A stretch of DNA of 51,087 nt from Streptomyces antarcticus (GCF_026627255.1 NZ_JAPNLM010000040.1:1-51087); one strand, 5' to 3'; shown: positions 15,890-26,156, numbered from the stretch's first letter. Made by a program: numbers and translations. The notes: generated by a model from the sequence alone, not told the origin.

Positions 15890-16185
15890 ACCGGGCCCGT
15901 GCGCCGCGCCGTTTGGGAGGTGGCAGGCGGGTCATACGCGGGGGTACGGGAGACGGCGAGGAGCGGCGCGGTCCCCTCAGCGGTCCCCAGCCGCGCGATG
16001 GCGGTCCACGCCATCACGCGGCTGGGGATCCGTTGCGAACCGGCCCGGTGGGCGACGGGCCCGCCCTGCCGGCACGTACGGCCGGGCCGAGCGTACGGCC
16101 GACCGCGCGTACCGCGGTCACGCGTACGGCGGTCACGCGTACGGCGGTCAGGCGCGCGGGCGTACTGGGCCCGTGCGTACGGGGG
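15890..16185. repeat. Intergenic DNA with a 3 x 15-bp tandem repeat
   Basis: Bases 16106-16150 hold three copies of CGCGTACGGCGGTCA (the first with one change). The rest of the interval has no recognisable gene. CGTACG words recur through the whole interval. Confidence 0.6.
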
Positions 16186-16383
16186 TCAGGCGCGGCAGAA
16201 CATGTCTCCGGCGCCGCCCCGGTGCCGGCCGCCCCGGGCGGGGCCCTCCCGGCGGGGGACTTCGCGGCCTTCCCGGAGCCACTGCCGTTCGAGGGCGTCG
16301 TAGATCGGCGACTCGGAGGCCGGCCGGCGGAGCGCCGGCGGCTCGGCGAGGCCCGACTGCGGCGTAACGGTTCTCTGGTCCAT
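16186..16383 (-). CDS. Small hypothetical protein (65 aa)
   Basis: A 65-aa basic protein whose centre, ASESPIYDALERQWLREGRE, looks like a conserved helical motif known from short Streptomyces proteins (SESPIYDxL). The N-terminus MDQRTVTPQSG and the Arg/Gly-rich C-terminus seem disordered. The ATG at 16383 has only a weak GGGCCGGG upstream. Function unknown; the claim that it is a gene rests mainly on the motif. Confidence 0.4.
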   Translation of the reverse strand: MDQRTVTPQSGLAEPPALRRPASESPIYDALERQWLREGREVPRREGPARGGRHRGGAGDMFCRA

Positions 16384-16529
16384 ACCCGGCCCAACGACCC
16401 CACCCGGCCGCCGTGGCGGGCCGTGATCCATCCGTCATCAGCGCCTGGGCCCCGCCGGGCGGCTCGGTGCCCGGCGGGGCGCGCCGGCGCCGGATGCCGG
16501 CTGGGCCCGCCCCCGGCCGTACGCCGGGG

Positions 16530-16742
16530 TCAGCAGCCGAAGAGGCGCAGGACGCGTGCGGCGTGGGGCAGGTCCTCCGGTCCGGCGGCCGTGCCGGACA
16601 GCGGCATCAGGTGCCCGTTGACGCAGTCGCCGGGCACTTGGTGGTCGATCTCCCAGTCGCGGGCCCCGGCGGTCACGCCCGAGCTGGTGGCGTAGAGCGG
16701 CAGGCGGCACTCCTGGCACCAGTAGAAGGACCGGGCGCTCAC
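16530..16742 (-). CDS. Small zinc-ribbon-like protein (70 aa)
   Basis: A 70-aa protein with two cysteine knuckles, FYWCQECRLPLYATS and GDCVNGHLMPL, plus WEIDHQVP; the last Cys is two residues from the C-terminus (LRLFGC). CxxC plus CxxxH suggests a metal site. The GTG at 16742 follows a GGGGG tract and the upstream sequence has no cysteine-rich or coherent extension. Similar small cysteine proteins are common in Streptomyces; function unknown. Confidence 0.55.
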   Translation of the reverse strand: MSARSFYWCQECRLPLYATSSGVTAGARDWEIDHQVPGDCVNGHLMPLSGTAAGPEDLPHAARVLRLFGC

Positions 16743-17521
16743 GCCGGACCCCCGTACGGGGCCGTGGGGCGGGCGTGGGGCGGGGCGGACGTGGGGCGGG
16801 GCGGGCGTGTGGCCGCCCCGGTCGCCGGGTGACAGGGCCGGGCCGCAGAAAAGCGGAATCTCTTGTTCACATCGGCTGAAACGATCCGGCACCGCCTCGC
16901 GTCACCCCGGAACCGCACGCCTCACCCCCGCCCGGCCGGAATCCGGCCGCCGCCCGGACACGGGCGTGCGGCGAACGGCGGCGTCCGGGACGGGATCGGC
17001 ATCCGTGGCGCTCGCACCGCGGGGGCCCCGGATCCGCCCTCGGCCCTTCACCGGGGTGTTCGAAGTCAGGCGGCAGGTGTGGGCCCGGTACACGGCCGCC
17101 CCTCCCCTCCCCGGCGTGCTGGTGTTGTCCGCGATCGTGTCCGGTGCGCCCCGCCGGAGTACCGGCTACGCGGGCCGTGACCATCGGCCGGGGGCGGGCG
17201 GTTTTCCTCTCAGCGGATCGGGCCGGGCGGATGCGGAGTGCGGGTTGGAGGTTTCCGCGGCACGGCGGTGTCCAACATCCGTGTGCGGCGGCGGCTTTGG
17301 GGTGTGTGGCCGTCGTGTGTGGTGGCGGAGCGGCGGCGGCGGCGCGTGTGTGTGTCTGCCGCGGGCGGGGTGCGGGGTGCGTGGGTGTGCGCTCAACGGG
17401 GCATAGTGGCTGGACGCGGAGGGTGTTCCGCGGTGCACCGTGTGCGCGATCCCGTGTCACGGGCAGACGTGGTGCGTACCATCGCGTCACGCATCTCCCC
17501 ACGAAAGACGACGAGGAACAC
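16743..17521. other. Long intergenic region without a recognisable gene
   Basis: Nearly 780 bases. I see no coherent protein on either strand. Bases about 17300-17400 are a G+T-biased run with repeated GTGTGTG and GCGGCGGCGGCG words. The last 30 bases lead into the AGGAA site of the gene at 17522. Confidence 0.5.
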
Positions 17522-18163
17522 ATGAGTTCAGCGACCAACGCCACACGCGTCGAAGACGGATACGCGCAGCAGATCTCCGGGGACCTCGCGGCGAACCACG
17601 CGGCCCAGGAGCAGGCACGGGCCGAACTGCTGCGGCTGCAGGAGGAGCTGGGGCAGCTGGAGGACAGCGAGAAGGTCCTCGTGAAGATGCAGAACGCCCT
17701 GGGCGTCTCGGCGAAGCCCGCGTCCGCGCCGGCCGCGAAGCGCGGTACGAAGCGTGCCGCGGTGCCTTCCGCGCGCAGCGCCTCGCGAGGTGCGGGGAAG
17801 GCGGCGGAGCCCAGGACCGCTGCGGCCGCGAAGCCCCCGCGTGCCCGCAAGGCCGCGGTCAAGGACGCGGTGAAGAAGGAGGCGGTGAAGAAGGAGGCGG
17901 TGGGTCCGTCCTGGCTCGACCTCGTCACGGCCGCCGTCGCCGGGCAGTCGGAGCCCAAGTCGGTCGGTGAGGTGGCCGACGCCGTCGGCGCCGCGCACCC
18001 CGGGCGCAAGGTCCAGCCGACCATCATCCGCAACACCCTCGAGCAGGGTGTCGCCCGCGGTCTCCTGGAGCGTTCCAAGCAGGGCCGCTCGGTCTACTAC
18101 ACCCGTGTCGCCGCCGCCCCGGCGGACCCGGACGGCGGCCTGTCCCCCGCGCAGCCCGCGTAG
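17522..18163 (+). CDS. Coiled-coil / Lys-Ala linker / winged-helix protein (213 aa)
   Basis: Three parts: an N-terminal coiled coil (about residues 24-60, AAQEQARAELLRLQEELGQL), a histone-like Lys/Ala/Arg linker (65-130, with KKEAVKKEAV repeats), and a C-terminal winged-helix domain (about 133-200) with VGEVADAVGAAHPGRKVQPT, IIRNTLEQGVARGLLER and a SVYYT wing. The layout recalls nucleoid-associated or regulatory proteins of actinobacteria that bind DNA through a basic tail; DNA binding is inferred. The ATG follows GAGGAA. Confidence 0.65.
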   Translation: MSSATNATRVEDGYAQQISGDLAANHAAQEQARAELLRLQEELGQLEDSEKVLVKMQNALGVSAKPASAPAAKRGTKRAAVPSARSASRGAGKAAEPRTAAAAKPPRARKAAVKDAVKKEAVKKEAVGPSWLDLVTAAVAGQSEPKSVGEVADAVGAAHPGRKVQPTIIRNTLEQGVARGLLERSKQGRSVYYTRVAAAPADPDGGLSPAQPA

Positions 18164-18614
18164 CCCGCGCAGCCGGCTCCCGGCAGCGCCGCCCCCGCGG
18201 CACCCGTCCGCGGCACCCGTCCGGGGCGGCCGGCGTCGCGCGGTAGGCCGAATGCCACGCTCCGGCTGGCACCGGACCGCCGTGCGGGGCGAACATGTGG
18301 GTGCGGGACGAAGCCCGGCGCCGCGGCGCCGGCTCCCCCGCCCCAGACCAGGGCCCGGCCGGATACCCCCCCCCTCCCGCCGGGCCCTGTCACGTGCCGC
18401 CGCACGGATTCCCGCCGGCCGGAGCACCTCCCGGCCGCGTCAAGGACGTCGAGGTCTGGCTGCCGTGCAACGAGGTCACCCGGATGGTCGCGCTGCGCAC
18501 CGACGCGCCCGTCGAGCTGGTGGCGCAGGGGGGCCGTACGCGGTGGCCGCACCACGGCAGTTCGATCAGCCTCGGGCTCCCGGCCCGGAACCCTCCCGGT
18601 CCGGGAGAGGGCGG
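18164..18614. pseudogene. Intergenic region with an SGNH/GDSL hydrolase fragment
   Basis: On the plus strand about 18436-18590 encodes RVKDVEVWLPCNEVTRMVAL and RTRWPHHGSSISLGLP. The WLPxNE and RWxHHGSSIS motifs belong to the N-terminal part of SGNH-family lipase-like proteins around the catalytic-serine region. The rest of the enzyme (including the GxND and DxxH blocks) is absent and no signal for a start is seen, so this is a fragment. The other bases hold no gene. Confidence 0.5.
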
Positions 18615-21515
18615 TCAGCTTTCGAAGGCCCGGTGGAGGCCGGGGCGGTCGGTGCCCAGTTTGGTGAAGACCGCGGACAGCAGCTCCGAGACGGTCCGGG
18701 CGTCGGTGTGCATCTCCTTGGCGATCGCCGTGTTGCCGAGGCCGAGGGCGGCGTGCCGGGCCGCCGCGTTCTCCGCGACCGTCAGGGTGTCCTGTTCGGA
18801 GGTGTACAGGCGGCGCGGGCGCAGCCCGGCGGAGGCGAGCTGGGCGCGGGCGCGGTCCGCGAGTGCGTCGGCGCCGCAGGCGGAGGCGGTCTCCATGCCG
18901 CGGTAGAGCTGCTGGGCGGCCTGGTGCGGGTCGCCCAGGGTGTGCAGGGCGATGCCGTGGTCGATGAGTGCGTGGGCGAGTTCGCAGGCGGCCGGGGACT
19001 GTTCGAGGCGTTCCACCGCCTCCTGGAGCAGGACGGCCGACCGGGCGGGATCGGTGGCGGCGGCCGCGACGCGCAGGGCGTGCCCGATGATGCTGGACGC
19101 GCCGAACGCGCGGGCGCGTGCGACGGCCTCGGTGGCCGTGGCGCGTGCCTGGGCGGGGTCGTGGGTCACCTGGGCGAGGGCCAGGTCGAGTTGCCACGGG
19201 CTCCAGGAGGGGTTGCGGGTGCCGCGGAGGTCCAGGCGCCTGCCGACCGCGGTGAGGTGCTGTTCCGCTTCTTCGATGCGGCCCTGGGCCAGGAGGAGTT
19301 TGCCCCACACGGCCTGGGGGTCGGGGTAGACGACGGCTTGGGGGAAGCCGTCGGCGAGTTTGTAGGTGCGGGCGACCTTCTTGGCCTCGGTGACGTTGCC
19401 GCGGGCGAGGAGCGTCTCGATGAGGGTGCCGATCGCGTACCACTGGGCGGGGATGTCCTGTCCGATGCGGTCGGCGATCTGCAGGCCGTTGCGTACGAAG
19501 TCCTCGGCTTCGGCGAGGCGTCCGCGGCGGTAGCGGACGTAGCCGAGGAGGGTGTAGACGAACGAGAGGTGTGCGCCGCGCCAGCCCTTGGACTCGAAGT
19601 CGACAACGGCGCTGTTGAAGAGTTCCTCGGCGCGGCCCGGCTGGTCGCAGTACATGAGGGTGAGGGCGACGACGGCGGGCACTTCGAAGCCGAAGTCCTG
19701 GTCGGTCCAGCTCATGCCGCCGTCCAGTGCCTGCTGCGCGTACTCCAGGGCGGTGGCCGCGGATTCGCCGCGCAGGGCGGCGTCCCAGGCCCGCAGGCCC
19801 AGGATGTGCCGTTCGGCGAGGCCGCGGCCGGTGATCCGCTTGGCGAACTGGGCGAGGAGCCGGGAGCGGGCGGGTGAGTTCTCCTCGTCGACGCGGACCG
19901 AGTTCCACTTGAACTGCTCGGCCTGCATGCGCAGCCGGGTGCGGGAGCTGGTGGCGCGCCGGGCCTCCTCGGCGAGGAGGGCGGCGGCCTGCGCCAGCTG
20001 GCCCGTGTGGCCGAGGGCCTGGGCGAGCCGGTAGGTGATCGCCTCGCGGAGGCCCTGCTCGGTCTTGGGCTCCTCCAGCGCCGTCCTGAGCTGGTTGATG
20101 GTGGTGTGGGGGTCGTGCAGGAGGTTGGCGGAGCCGAGTTCGAAGAGCACCTCGGCCCGGTCCTCGATCGCGGGCGGTTCGCGCAGGGCGCGGGCCAGGT
20201 AGCGGCGGGCGGCGTCGGGGGCTCCCGCGGAGAAGCTGTCGCGGGCGGCCTGGCGCAGTTGCTGGACGACCCAGGGGTCGCCTTCGGGGTGCATCTCCAG
20301 GAGGTGGCGGGCGGCCGCGGCGGCGCCGTGCCCGTCGTCGACGAGTGCCTGGGCGGCCATGCCGTGCATGGCGACGCGGACGCCGGGCGGGATGGACCGG
20401 TAGACGGCGGTGGCGATGAGGGGGTGGAAGAAGTCGACGACTTCCTTGCGCCGCAGGCCGGTGAGGACGGTCAGGACGCGGGCGGTGCGGAGCTGGTCGA
20501 TGGCCTGGGCGGCCTGGGCCTCGCCGAGGGCGGCGACGCTCCCGACGATGCCGGTCGGGACGGCGGTGCCCAGGACCGCGGCGGCCCAGGCGAGGCGGAC
20601 GGTGGAGGGTCCGAGCTGCTCGATGCGGTCGATCAGTCCGCTGCCCTTGACGGCGGAGGCCAGGTCGCGGAGTTGGGGGATGTTGTCCTGGTGGGGCTTC
20701 AGTCCGCGGTCGCGGCCCTTCATGGCGAGCTCGACGACCTCGAAGGGGTTTCCGCCGGTGATGGCCCAGCATTCGCGGCAGAACATGTCGTCGGCGCTCT
20801 CGCCGAGGGTGTCGCGGACGATGCGTGCCACCGCGCCCGTGGTGAGGGAGGCGAGTTCGTGGGGGCGGGTGCCCTGGCGTCCCATGAGGGCGCGCAGGGA
20901 GGCGGCGTCGGCGGGGATCTCGTCCGGGCGGCAGGCCACCATGATGAGCATGGCGAGTTCTTCGGCGCGGGCGGCGAAGGCGGTGAGCCATGCCAGGGAT
21001 TCGGCGTCCGCCCAGTGTGCGTCGTCGAGGACCATGACGACGGGTGCGCTGCGGACGGTTAAATGCGTGACGACCCAGTCCAGGCCGTCGCGCACGCCTT
21101 GCGGGTCGGGTGCGGTGGGGCCTTCGGGGGCGGCGGTCAGGCCCAGTGCCGGGGCGACGATGCTGTGCCAGGTGCCGAGGACGTCGCGGCGTTCGTCCTC
21201 GCTCATGGCGGCGAAGGTCGGCTGGATGAGCTGGCGCATGACGTGGAACGGGACCTGGCGCTCCTGTTCGCCGCCGCGGGCGAACAGGACGGTGCAGCCG
21301 CGTTCGGCGGCGTGCCGTCGGGCTTCGGCGAGCAGGGTGGTCTTGCCGATGCCAGGTGAACCCGCGAAGGTCAGCACTCCCCCGCGGCGGGTGGCCACGG
21401 TGCGGTCGGCGGCGCCGAAGAGGTCGTCCACCGCGCGGTGGATGGCCAGAATTTCGACTTCCCGTTCGAGGAGGGGCTGGGAAGCCCCTCCTCTGGGTTC
21501 TGTGACATGTGACAT
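18615..21515 (-). CDS. LAL-type (LuxR-family) transcriptional regulator (966 aa), with a TTA codon
   Basis: A large ATP-binding LuxR regulator. The Walker A loop is at about residues 51-60 (AGSPGIGKTT), Walker B at about 160-168 (VVMVLDDAH), then a long TPR-like helical region, and a C-terminal LuxR-type helix-turn-helix (LTVAENAAARHAALGLGNTA, IAKEMHTDARTV, LSAVFTKLG). The ATG at 21515 follows GGAGGGGG; an upstream in-frame ATG lacks a site. Codon 152 (21060-21062) is the rare leucine codon TTA, read only by the bldA tRNA, so the regulator is probably made late in development. It follows the terpene synthase-P450 pair on the same strand and is their likely activator. Confidence 0.9.
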   Translation of the reverse strand: MSHVTEPRGGASQPLLEREVEILAIHRAVDDLFGAADRTVATRRGGVLTFAGSPGIGKTTLLAEARRHAAERGCTVLFARGGEQERQVPFHVMRQLIQPTFAAMSEDERRDVLGTWHSIVAPALGLTAAPEGPTAPDPQGVRDGLDWVVTHLTVRSAPVVMVLDDAHWADAESLAWLTAFAARAEELAMLIMVACRPDEIPADAASLRALMGRQGTRPHELASLTTGAVARIVRDTLGESADDMFCRECWAITGGNPFEVVELAMKGRDRGLKPHQDNIPQLRDLASAVKGSGLIDRIEQLGPSTVRLAWAAAVLGTAVPTGIVGSVAALGEAQAAQAIDQLRTARVLTVLTGLRRKEVVDFFHPLIATAVYRSIPPGVRVAMHGMAAQALVDDGHGAAAAARHLLEMHPEGDPWVVQQLRQAARDSFSAGAPDAARRYLARALREPPAIEDRAEVLFELGSANLLHDPHTTINQLRTALEEPKTEQGLREAITYRLAQALGHTGQLAQAAALLAEEARRATSSRTRLRMQAEQFKWNSVRVDEENSPARSRLLAQFAKRITGRGLAERHILGLRAWDAALRGESAATALEYAQQALDGGMSWTDQDFGFEVPAVVALTLMYCDQPGRAEELFNSAVVDFESKGWRGAHLSFVYTLLGYVRYRRGRLAEAEDFVRNGLQIADRIGQDIPAQWYAIGTLIETLLARGNVTEAKKVARTYKLADGFPQAVVYPDPQAVWGKLLLAQGRIEEAEQHLTAVGRRLDLRGTRNPSWSPWQLDLALAQVTHDPAQARATATEAVARARAFGASSIIGHALRVAAAATDPARSAVLLQEAVERLEQSPAACELAHALIDHGIALHTLGDPHQAAQQLYRGMETASACGADALADRARAQLASAGLRPRRLYTSEQDTLTVAENAAARHAALGLGNTAIAKEMHTDARTVSELLSAVFTKLGTDRPGLHRAFES

Positions 21516-21705
21516 TCTTGCCCCCTCCTGCGCGTGCGGCCGAGTGTACGGCGCGGGAGCGAGATGTTGCGTCTTAAAGTTATTAATGCGGTATCTCGCC
21601 ACTCGTACGGGGACAATCCTGTACCCTTGGCCGGCTTCATTGCGCTGTTACGTTAAACAATTGGCGAGAATTACCCCGGAGAAGAACGCGATCGGTCGGA
21701 TTCCG

Positions 21706-23076
21706 TCAGTGCCGCGGTACGGGAATCATCGGCAGCTCGCTGGGCTGGGGGATGCCCGCGGGGACCTCGCGCACCGTGACGCCCGGGGCGGGGACCAGCC
21801 GCCAGCGGCCGGCGACGCTCGCCACGGCGGTCAGGATCTCGGCCACCGCGAACGAGTCGCCGATGCACTTGTGCTGGCCGGCCCCGAACGGGACGTACTT
21901 GTGGTCGCGCGCCCGCTCGCCCCCGTCCTCGTGCCAGCGGTCCGGGTCGAAGACGGTCGGGTCACGGTAGAGCGCGGGGTCGCGGTGCAACGCGTAGGGG
22001 CTGTAGCCCAGTTCGGCTCCGGCGGGGATGGAGACGCCGCCGAGGGTGAGGGGGACCAGGGACCGCCGGGTGAACAGCAGCGGTGAGTGCAGGCGCAGCG
22101 CCTCCTGGAAGACGTTGTTGGTGTACGTCAGCCGGCAGAGGTCGGCCGGGCGGACCGGGCCCCGGCCCACCACCGCGTCGACTTCGGCGTGCAGGCGCTT
22201 CTCCACCTCGGGGTGGCGGCCGAGTTCGTGGAAGATCCAGGCCAGGGTGGTCGCCGAGGTCTCCGTACCGGCGAACATGATGGCGATCACCTCGTCCCGT
22301 ACCTGCTCGGGTTCCATGGCCGCGCCGGTCTCCGCGTCGGTGCCGGACAGCAGCAGGGACAGCAGGTCGCTGCGGTCCTGTCCTTCGGCGCGGTACTGGG
22401 CGATCACCTGGTCGATGATCGCGCGCAGTCGTGCGGCGGCCGCGTCGAAGCGCCGGTTGAGCGGGATGGGCAGCCGGTCCAGGGACTTGGGCATGACGGC
22501 GCGGGCGAGCATGCCCTCCAGGACGATGGGCAGCGAGCGGTGTACCTCCGCGACGGCGGGGCGGCTCAGGTCCCCCGAGAAGATCATCTCGGCGACCGAG
22601 GACAGGGCGTACCGGCGGGTCTCGGTGACCATGGAGACTTCGCGGCCCGCCGTCCACGAGGCGGACATCGTCTCCGCCTGGCGGCTCATCGCCTCGGCGT
22701 ACCGGGCGATGTGGCTGCGGTGGAAGGCCGGCTGGATCATCCGGCGCTGCTTGCGGTGGAACTCGCCGTCGGTGGTGACGATGCCGTTGCCGAACATCGG
22801 GCGGAGCCGGTCGAAGACCCTGCCGCGGCCGAACTTCTGGGCCTGCTGGACCAGTACGGTGTGGACGTGTTCGGGGCTGGTGAGGACGTGGACGGGCCAC
22901 GTGCCGATCTCGAGCCGTACGACGCCGCCGTGGTCCCGCAGGGACTCCAGGAACGCGATCGGCTGCCGCCACAGGTGCAGTGCGTGGCCCAGGAGCGGTA
23001 ACCGCCCCGGGGCCAGGGGGGCTTGGACCGCCGGGCCGGGCTGCTGCGGGTGCGCCATGGTCGGACTCCCTGTCAT
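21706..23076 (-). CDS. Cytochrome P450 (456 aa), partner of the terpene synthase
   Basis: A complete bacterial class P450: I-helix FAGTETSATTLAW (oxygen-binding Thr), ExxR in FQEALRLHSP, PERF-like DPDRW, and the heme loop FGAGQHKCIGDSFA with the cysteine ligand. The start at 23076 overlaps the terpene synthase stop by ATGA, so the two are translationally coupled. Sequence features are closest, from memory, to terpene-oxidising P450s such as PtlI. Codon 26 is TTA (22999-23001), making translation bldA-dependent. It probably hydroxylates or oxidises the hydrocarbon made by its partner; the exact position is unknown. Confidence 0.9.
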   Translation of the reverse strand: MTGSPTMAHPQQPGPAVQAPLAPGRLPLLGHALHLWRQPIAFLESLRDHGGVVRLEIGTWPVHVLTSPEHVHTVLVQQAQKFGRGRVFDRLRPMFGNGIVTTDGEFHRKQRRMIQPAFHRSHIARYAEAMSRQAETMSASWTAGREVSMVTETRRYALSSVAEMIFSGDLSRPAVAEVHRSLPIVLEGMLARAVMPKSLDRLPIPLNRRFDAAAARLRAIIDQVIAQYRAEGQDRSDLLSLLLSGTDAETGAAMEPEQVRDEVIAIMFAGTETSATTLAWIFHELGRHPEVEKRLHAEVDAVVGRGPVRPADLCRLTYTNNVFQEALRLHSPLLFTRRSLVPLTLGGVSIPAGAELGYSPYALHRDPALYRDPTVFDPDRWHEDGGERARDHKYVPFGAGQHKCIGDSFAVAEILTAVASVAGRWRLVPAPGVTVREVPAGIPQPSELPMIPVPRH

Positions 23077-24119
23077 GCCACGGAGACCAGGTCCGGGCGG
23101 GTGTACGCGGACTCCAGCCCGGCCGCGAACCGTTCGTCGCTGTACCGCGTGCACTCGTAACGCTGCCACAGATCCGCGCCGATCATCCAGTCTTCGTAAC
23201 TGCGCACGCAGCGGGTGACGGCGGCGCGGACCGACGGGTCCGTCTCGCCGAGGGCGTCCAGGGCCTGGGACAGGCGTCGTTCTCCGGCCAGATATTCCTC
23301 GATGCGGGTCTGGATGCGGCCCTCGACGGTGCGGACCGCGTCGGCGAGCGAGCACTTCTCCCAGAAGGAGATGAGGGAGACGAGGTTGTTGTTGTCGCCG
23401 CAGGCGTGCTCCTTCGGCAGCGAGAACACGTCGTTTCCCCAGGAGATGACGTCCACGGCGCTCGCGATGAGCGCCTGGAATTCGGGGAGGTCGTGGATGT
23501 GCTGCGGCACCTCGAGGCCGAGCCCGGCCTCCACCATGTCCATCATCGGCAGCAGCTGGGAGCTGTGGCGGCGCATGAGGACGTAGTCCTGGACGGCTGG
23601 GCGCCCCGCGCCGCCGCCCGCGCCGCGGTTGCCCGCCTCCTGGTCCAGGGAGTTCAGCATGAGGGGGACGTGGGCCCGGTAGCGGGCCGCGGTCAGGGCG
23701 GTCATGCCGTCCAGGATGCGGTCGCACAGGTCGGTGAACCCGCTCACCAGCGGATTGCGGCGGGCCGGTGCGCTGGAGGTCCGTCCCGTGCGCAGGTGCT
23801 CGGTGATCGCGGCGGTGACGGGCTCCCAGGCCGCGACGTCCCCCGTGCGGATGAGGTGGTCGTGCTGGTCGTCGAGGACGAACGACCAGGCCATCCACTC
23901 GGCGAGCAACACCACGGTCTCGTAGGGGACTTCACCGCTCACGCGGCCCGCGAGGTGGCCGAAGCCGATTCCCGCGAACTGCTCCACGGCGTCGGTGACG
24001 AGTTCGTGCCGCACCACCCAGGACGTGGCTTCGGCGTTCGCCCGGGCGGCCTGCGGGTGCTTGGAGTTCCCGAACGGAAGGTGGAAATCAGGAACGGAGA
24101 AAGAGTCGGGCCGGGTCAT
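23073..24119 (-). CDS. Class I (sesqui)terpene synthase (348 aa)
   Basis: A bacterial terpene cyclase that ionises a prenyl diphosphate. The acidic motif is DDQHD at residues 83-87 (a DDxxD variant), and the NSE triad is N229-D-x-x-S233-x-x-K236-E237 (NDVFSLPKE). A conserved RY pair (CTRYSDER) lies near the C-terminus. The length is typical of sesquiterpene cyclases. The start is ATG 24119, preceded by GGGGGGATCA; an in-frame ATG 12 bases upstream overlaps that site. DDxHD with an adjacent P450 recalls the epi-isozizaene/albaflavenone pair, but the product cannot be read from sequence. Confidence 0.92.
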   Translation of the reverse strand: MTRPDSFSVPDFHLPFGNSKHPQAARANAEATSWVVRHELVTDAVEQFAGIGFGHLAGRVSGEVPYETVVLLAEWMAWSFVLDDQHDHLIRTGDVAAWEPVTAAITEHLRTGRTSSAPARRNPLVSGFTDLCDRILDGMTALTAARYRAHVPLMLNSLDQEAGNRGAGGGAGRPAVQDYVLMRRHSSQLLPMMDMVEAGLGLEVPQHIHDLPEFQALIASAVDVISWGNDVFSLPKEHACGDNNNLVSLISFWEKCSLADAVRTVEGRIQTRIEEYLAGERRLSQALDALGETDPSVRAAVTRCVRSYEDWMIGADLWQRYECTRYSDERFAAGLESAYTRPDLVSVA

Positions 24120-24596
24120 TGATCCCCCCATAAAAGAATCTGATGTGCCAATACCCGCTCAATCTACAATCGTGATCGTCCCGAGCCGGAAGCACCTCTC
24201 TGCTGCGGCATCATCACGGCGGCACGCTGACGCCGCCGGAAGGAAGCGGTCATGGAGTGACCGGATCCCGCCGACACGCGACCACATCCGGCCAGCTGCG
24301 AAGTAATTAACTCTCAGAGCGCAGCGGGCTGTCAATGTAGGGCGAGGGATGATACTTAATTCATCCCGAAAATACCGAAAGTGTATTCGTTTCGAATACG
24401 CGGATGGCATATTCAGCGCACTGAGGGGTGCGCGGGGGCCGCGGGAGGGCGCACCCGTCCGCCCGGCCTCCTCACATCCCGGGTGCCCCGCGGCGGCCGG
24501 GGAGCGGGAGGCGGGCGTATGGCCGAAGAACGCCCTGGGGGTGGCGGAGGCTGCCTAGACTGCCTGGGGACACGGCCGTCCGGGGAGGGGTGGGAC
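24120..24596. promoter_or_regulatory. A+T-rich promoter region of the terpene operon
   Basis: The interval between the divergent terpene synthase and the hypothetical gene at 24597 is conspicuously A+T-rich for this genome (AAGTAATTAACTC near 24300, GATACTTAATTCATCCCGAA near 24350, TTCGTTTCGAATACG near 24388). Such drops often mark regulator-binding promoters of silent clusters. A TTCGTTTCGAA dyad at about 24386-24396 is a possible operator. No gene in it. Confidence 0.5.
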
Positions 24597-25007
24597 ATGA
24601 CCGAGAGCCATCCGGCGGACCCGGGGGACGCCGGGGAGACCGACGTCCTGGGCCCGTACCTGGAGGTCCTGCGGGCGCGCCTGGGCGGTGAGCGGTTCGC
24701 GCTGCTCATCCGCGCGGTGGAGACCACCTGCAGACTGCTGGGGGACGGCCACCAGGCCGTGCTGGAGCTGCCCGGGGACGGCGAACTCGCCCCCGACCTG
24801 CAGCGCGAGTACCTGTCCCTGATGGCGGTGATGATCACCGGTCACCTCGACCACCGGCTGGTCGAGGTCACCTCGCCCGACGGCGGCAAGGGCTGGGCGG
24901 TCGTGGAGAACGCCGTCGCCCCCTCCCCGGCGCGCGGGGCCGACCGGGAGTGGATCGACACGGAACTCGACGGCATCGTGCGCGCGAGCGGCTCCACGGC
25001 GCCCTGA
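24597..25007 (+). CDS. Conserved hypothetical protein (136 aa)
   Basis: A soluble acidic protein of 136 aa. The centre is a helix-strand pattern: GPYLEVLRARLGGERFALLI, LLGDGHQAVLELPGDGELAP, then YLSLMAVMITGHLDHRLVEV and a C-terminal WIDTELDGIVRA. No domain recognised. The start follows GGGGAGGGG; a CCTAGACT just upstream could be the -10. It may share the divergent promoter region with the terpene operon. Confidence 0.55.
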   Translation: MTESHPADPGDAGETDVLGPYLEVLRARLGGERFALLIRAVETTCRLLGDGHQAVLELPGDGELAPDLQREYLSLMAVMITGHLDHRLVEVTSPDGGKGWAVVENAVAPSPARGADREWIDTELDGIVRASGSTAP

Positions 25008-25105
25008 GGCGCCGGCTCGCCCCGGATGCGTGCGCTCCCCGGGCCCGTACGTCCTGGGCTCCGCGCCCGCACCGGGCTGCGTACACACCGGGCTGCGCGC
25101 GCCCT

Positions 25106-25165
25106 GGGGGGTGTCGTCGAAGTCGTTCCGTACGCCCGCAGGGCAGGAACGAGTGGGACGACCCC

Positions 25166-25170
<5 letters not shown>
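25106..25170. repeat. Dispersed intergenic repeat, copy 2 (short form), likely terminator
   Basis: Compact stem-loop: GGGGGTGTCGTCGAAGTCGT and TCC at the left, GGAACGAGTGGGACGACCCC at the right. Left and right ends are inverted (GTCGTC/GACGAC, GTTCC/GGAAC). It lies exactly between the convergent genes ending at 25007 and 25166, so it probably terminates both. Termini match copy 1 at 15.7 kb. Confidence 0.75.
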
Positions 25171-25684
<514 letters not shown>

Positions 25685-26156
25685 GGGGTTCCTTCCGTAC
25701 GCGGCCGCCGGCCCTCTGCGGGGCGGCGCGGGCCGTTCCAGGCTAGTGCTGTGGCCGGAGGGGTTTGCCGGGTCGTGGTGTCCGGTGCGGTGCGTCGCGA
25801 GGCAAAGGGCCACGCCCCGTACTGGAGGTACCGGTGTGGTCCGACGACGCGGCGGGCGTGCGTGCCGGGCGCCGCACGGCGGGAACGAGTGGGACGACGC
25901 CCCCTTGGGGGGCGGCGCCGAAGCCGGCGGGGCGCTCCCCCGCCGGGGGGGCGGGCTGCCTGTCGACACCCCGGGCCGGCCGGGGGAGGATGGGGACGAC
26001 GGCCGTTTCGCGGCCACCCGGCCCCCGCCCCGGCCGCCTGCCGGCATCCGCCGCCCGGACCGAGGGCGCGGGCCCCGCGGGAGGACCGCACCGCAGCGGT
26101 GCGGCCGCGCCTTCCGCCGCCGTTCTTTCCCTTGTCTCCCCTTCCGGGAGGAACAC
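25685..26156. repeat. Intergenic region with dispersed repeat, copy 3 (partial)
   Basis: Bases about 25779-25910 match the right part of copy 1 (GCGTGCGTGCCGGGCGCCGC and GGGAACGAGTGGGACGACGC then CCCCC), without the left terminus. The rest has no recognisable gene. The last bases carry GGGAGGAACAC, the ribosome site of the next gene. Confidence 0.6.
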
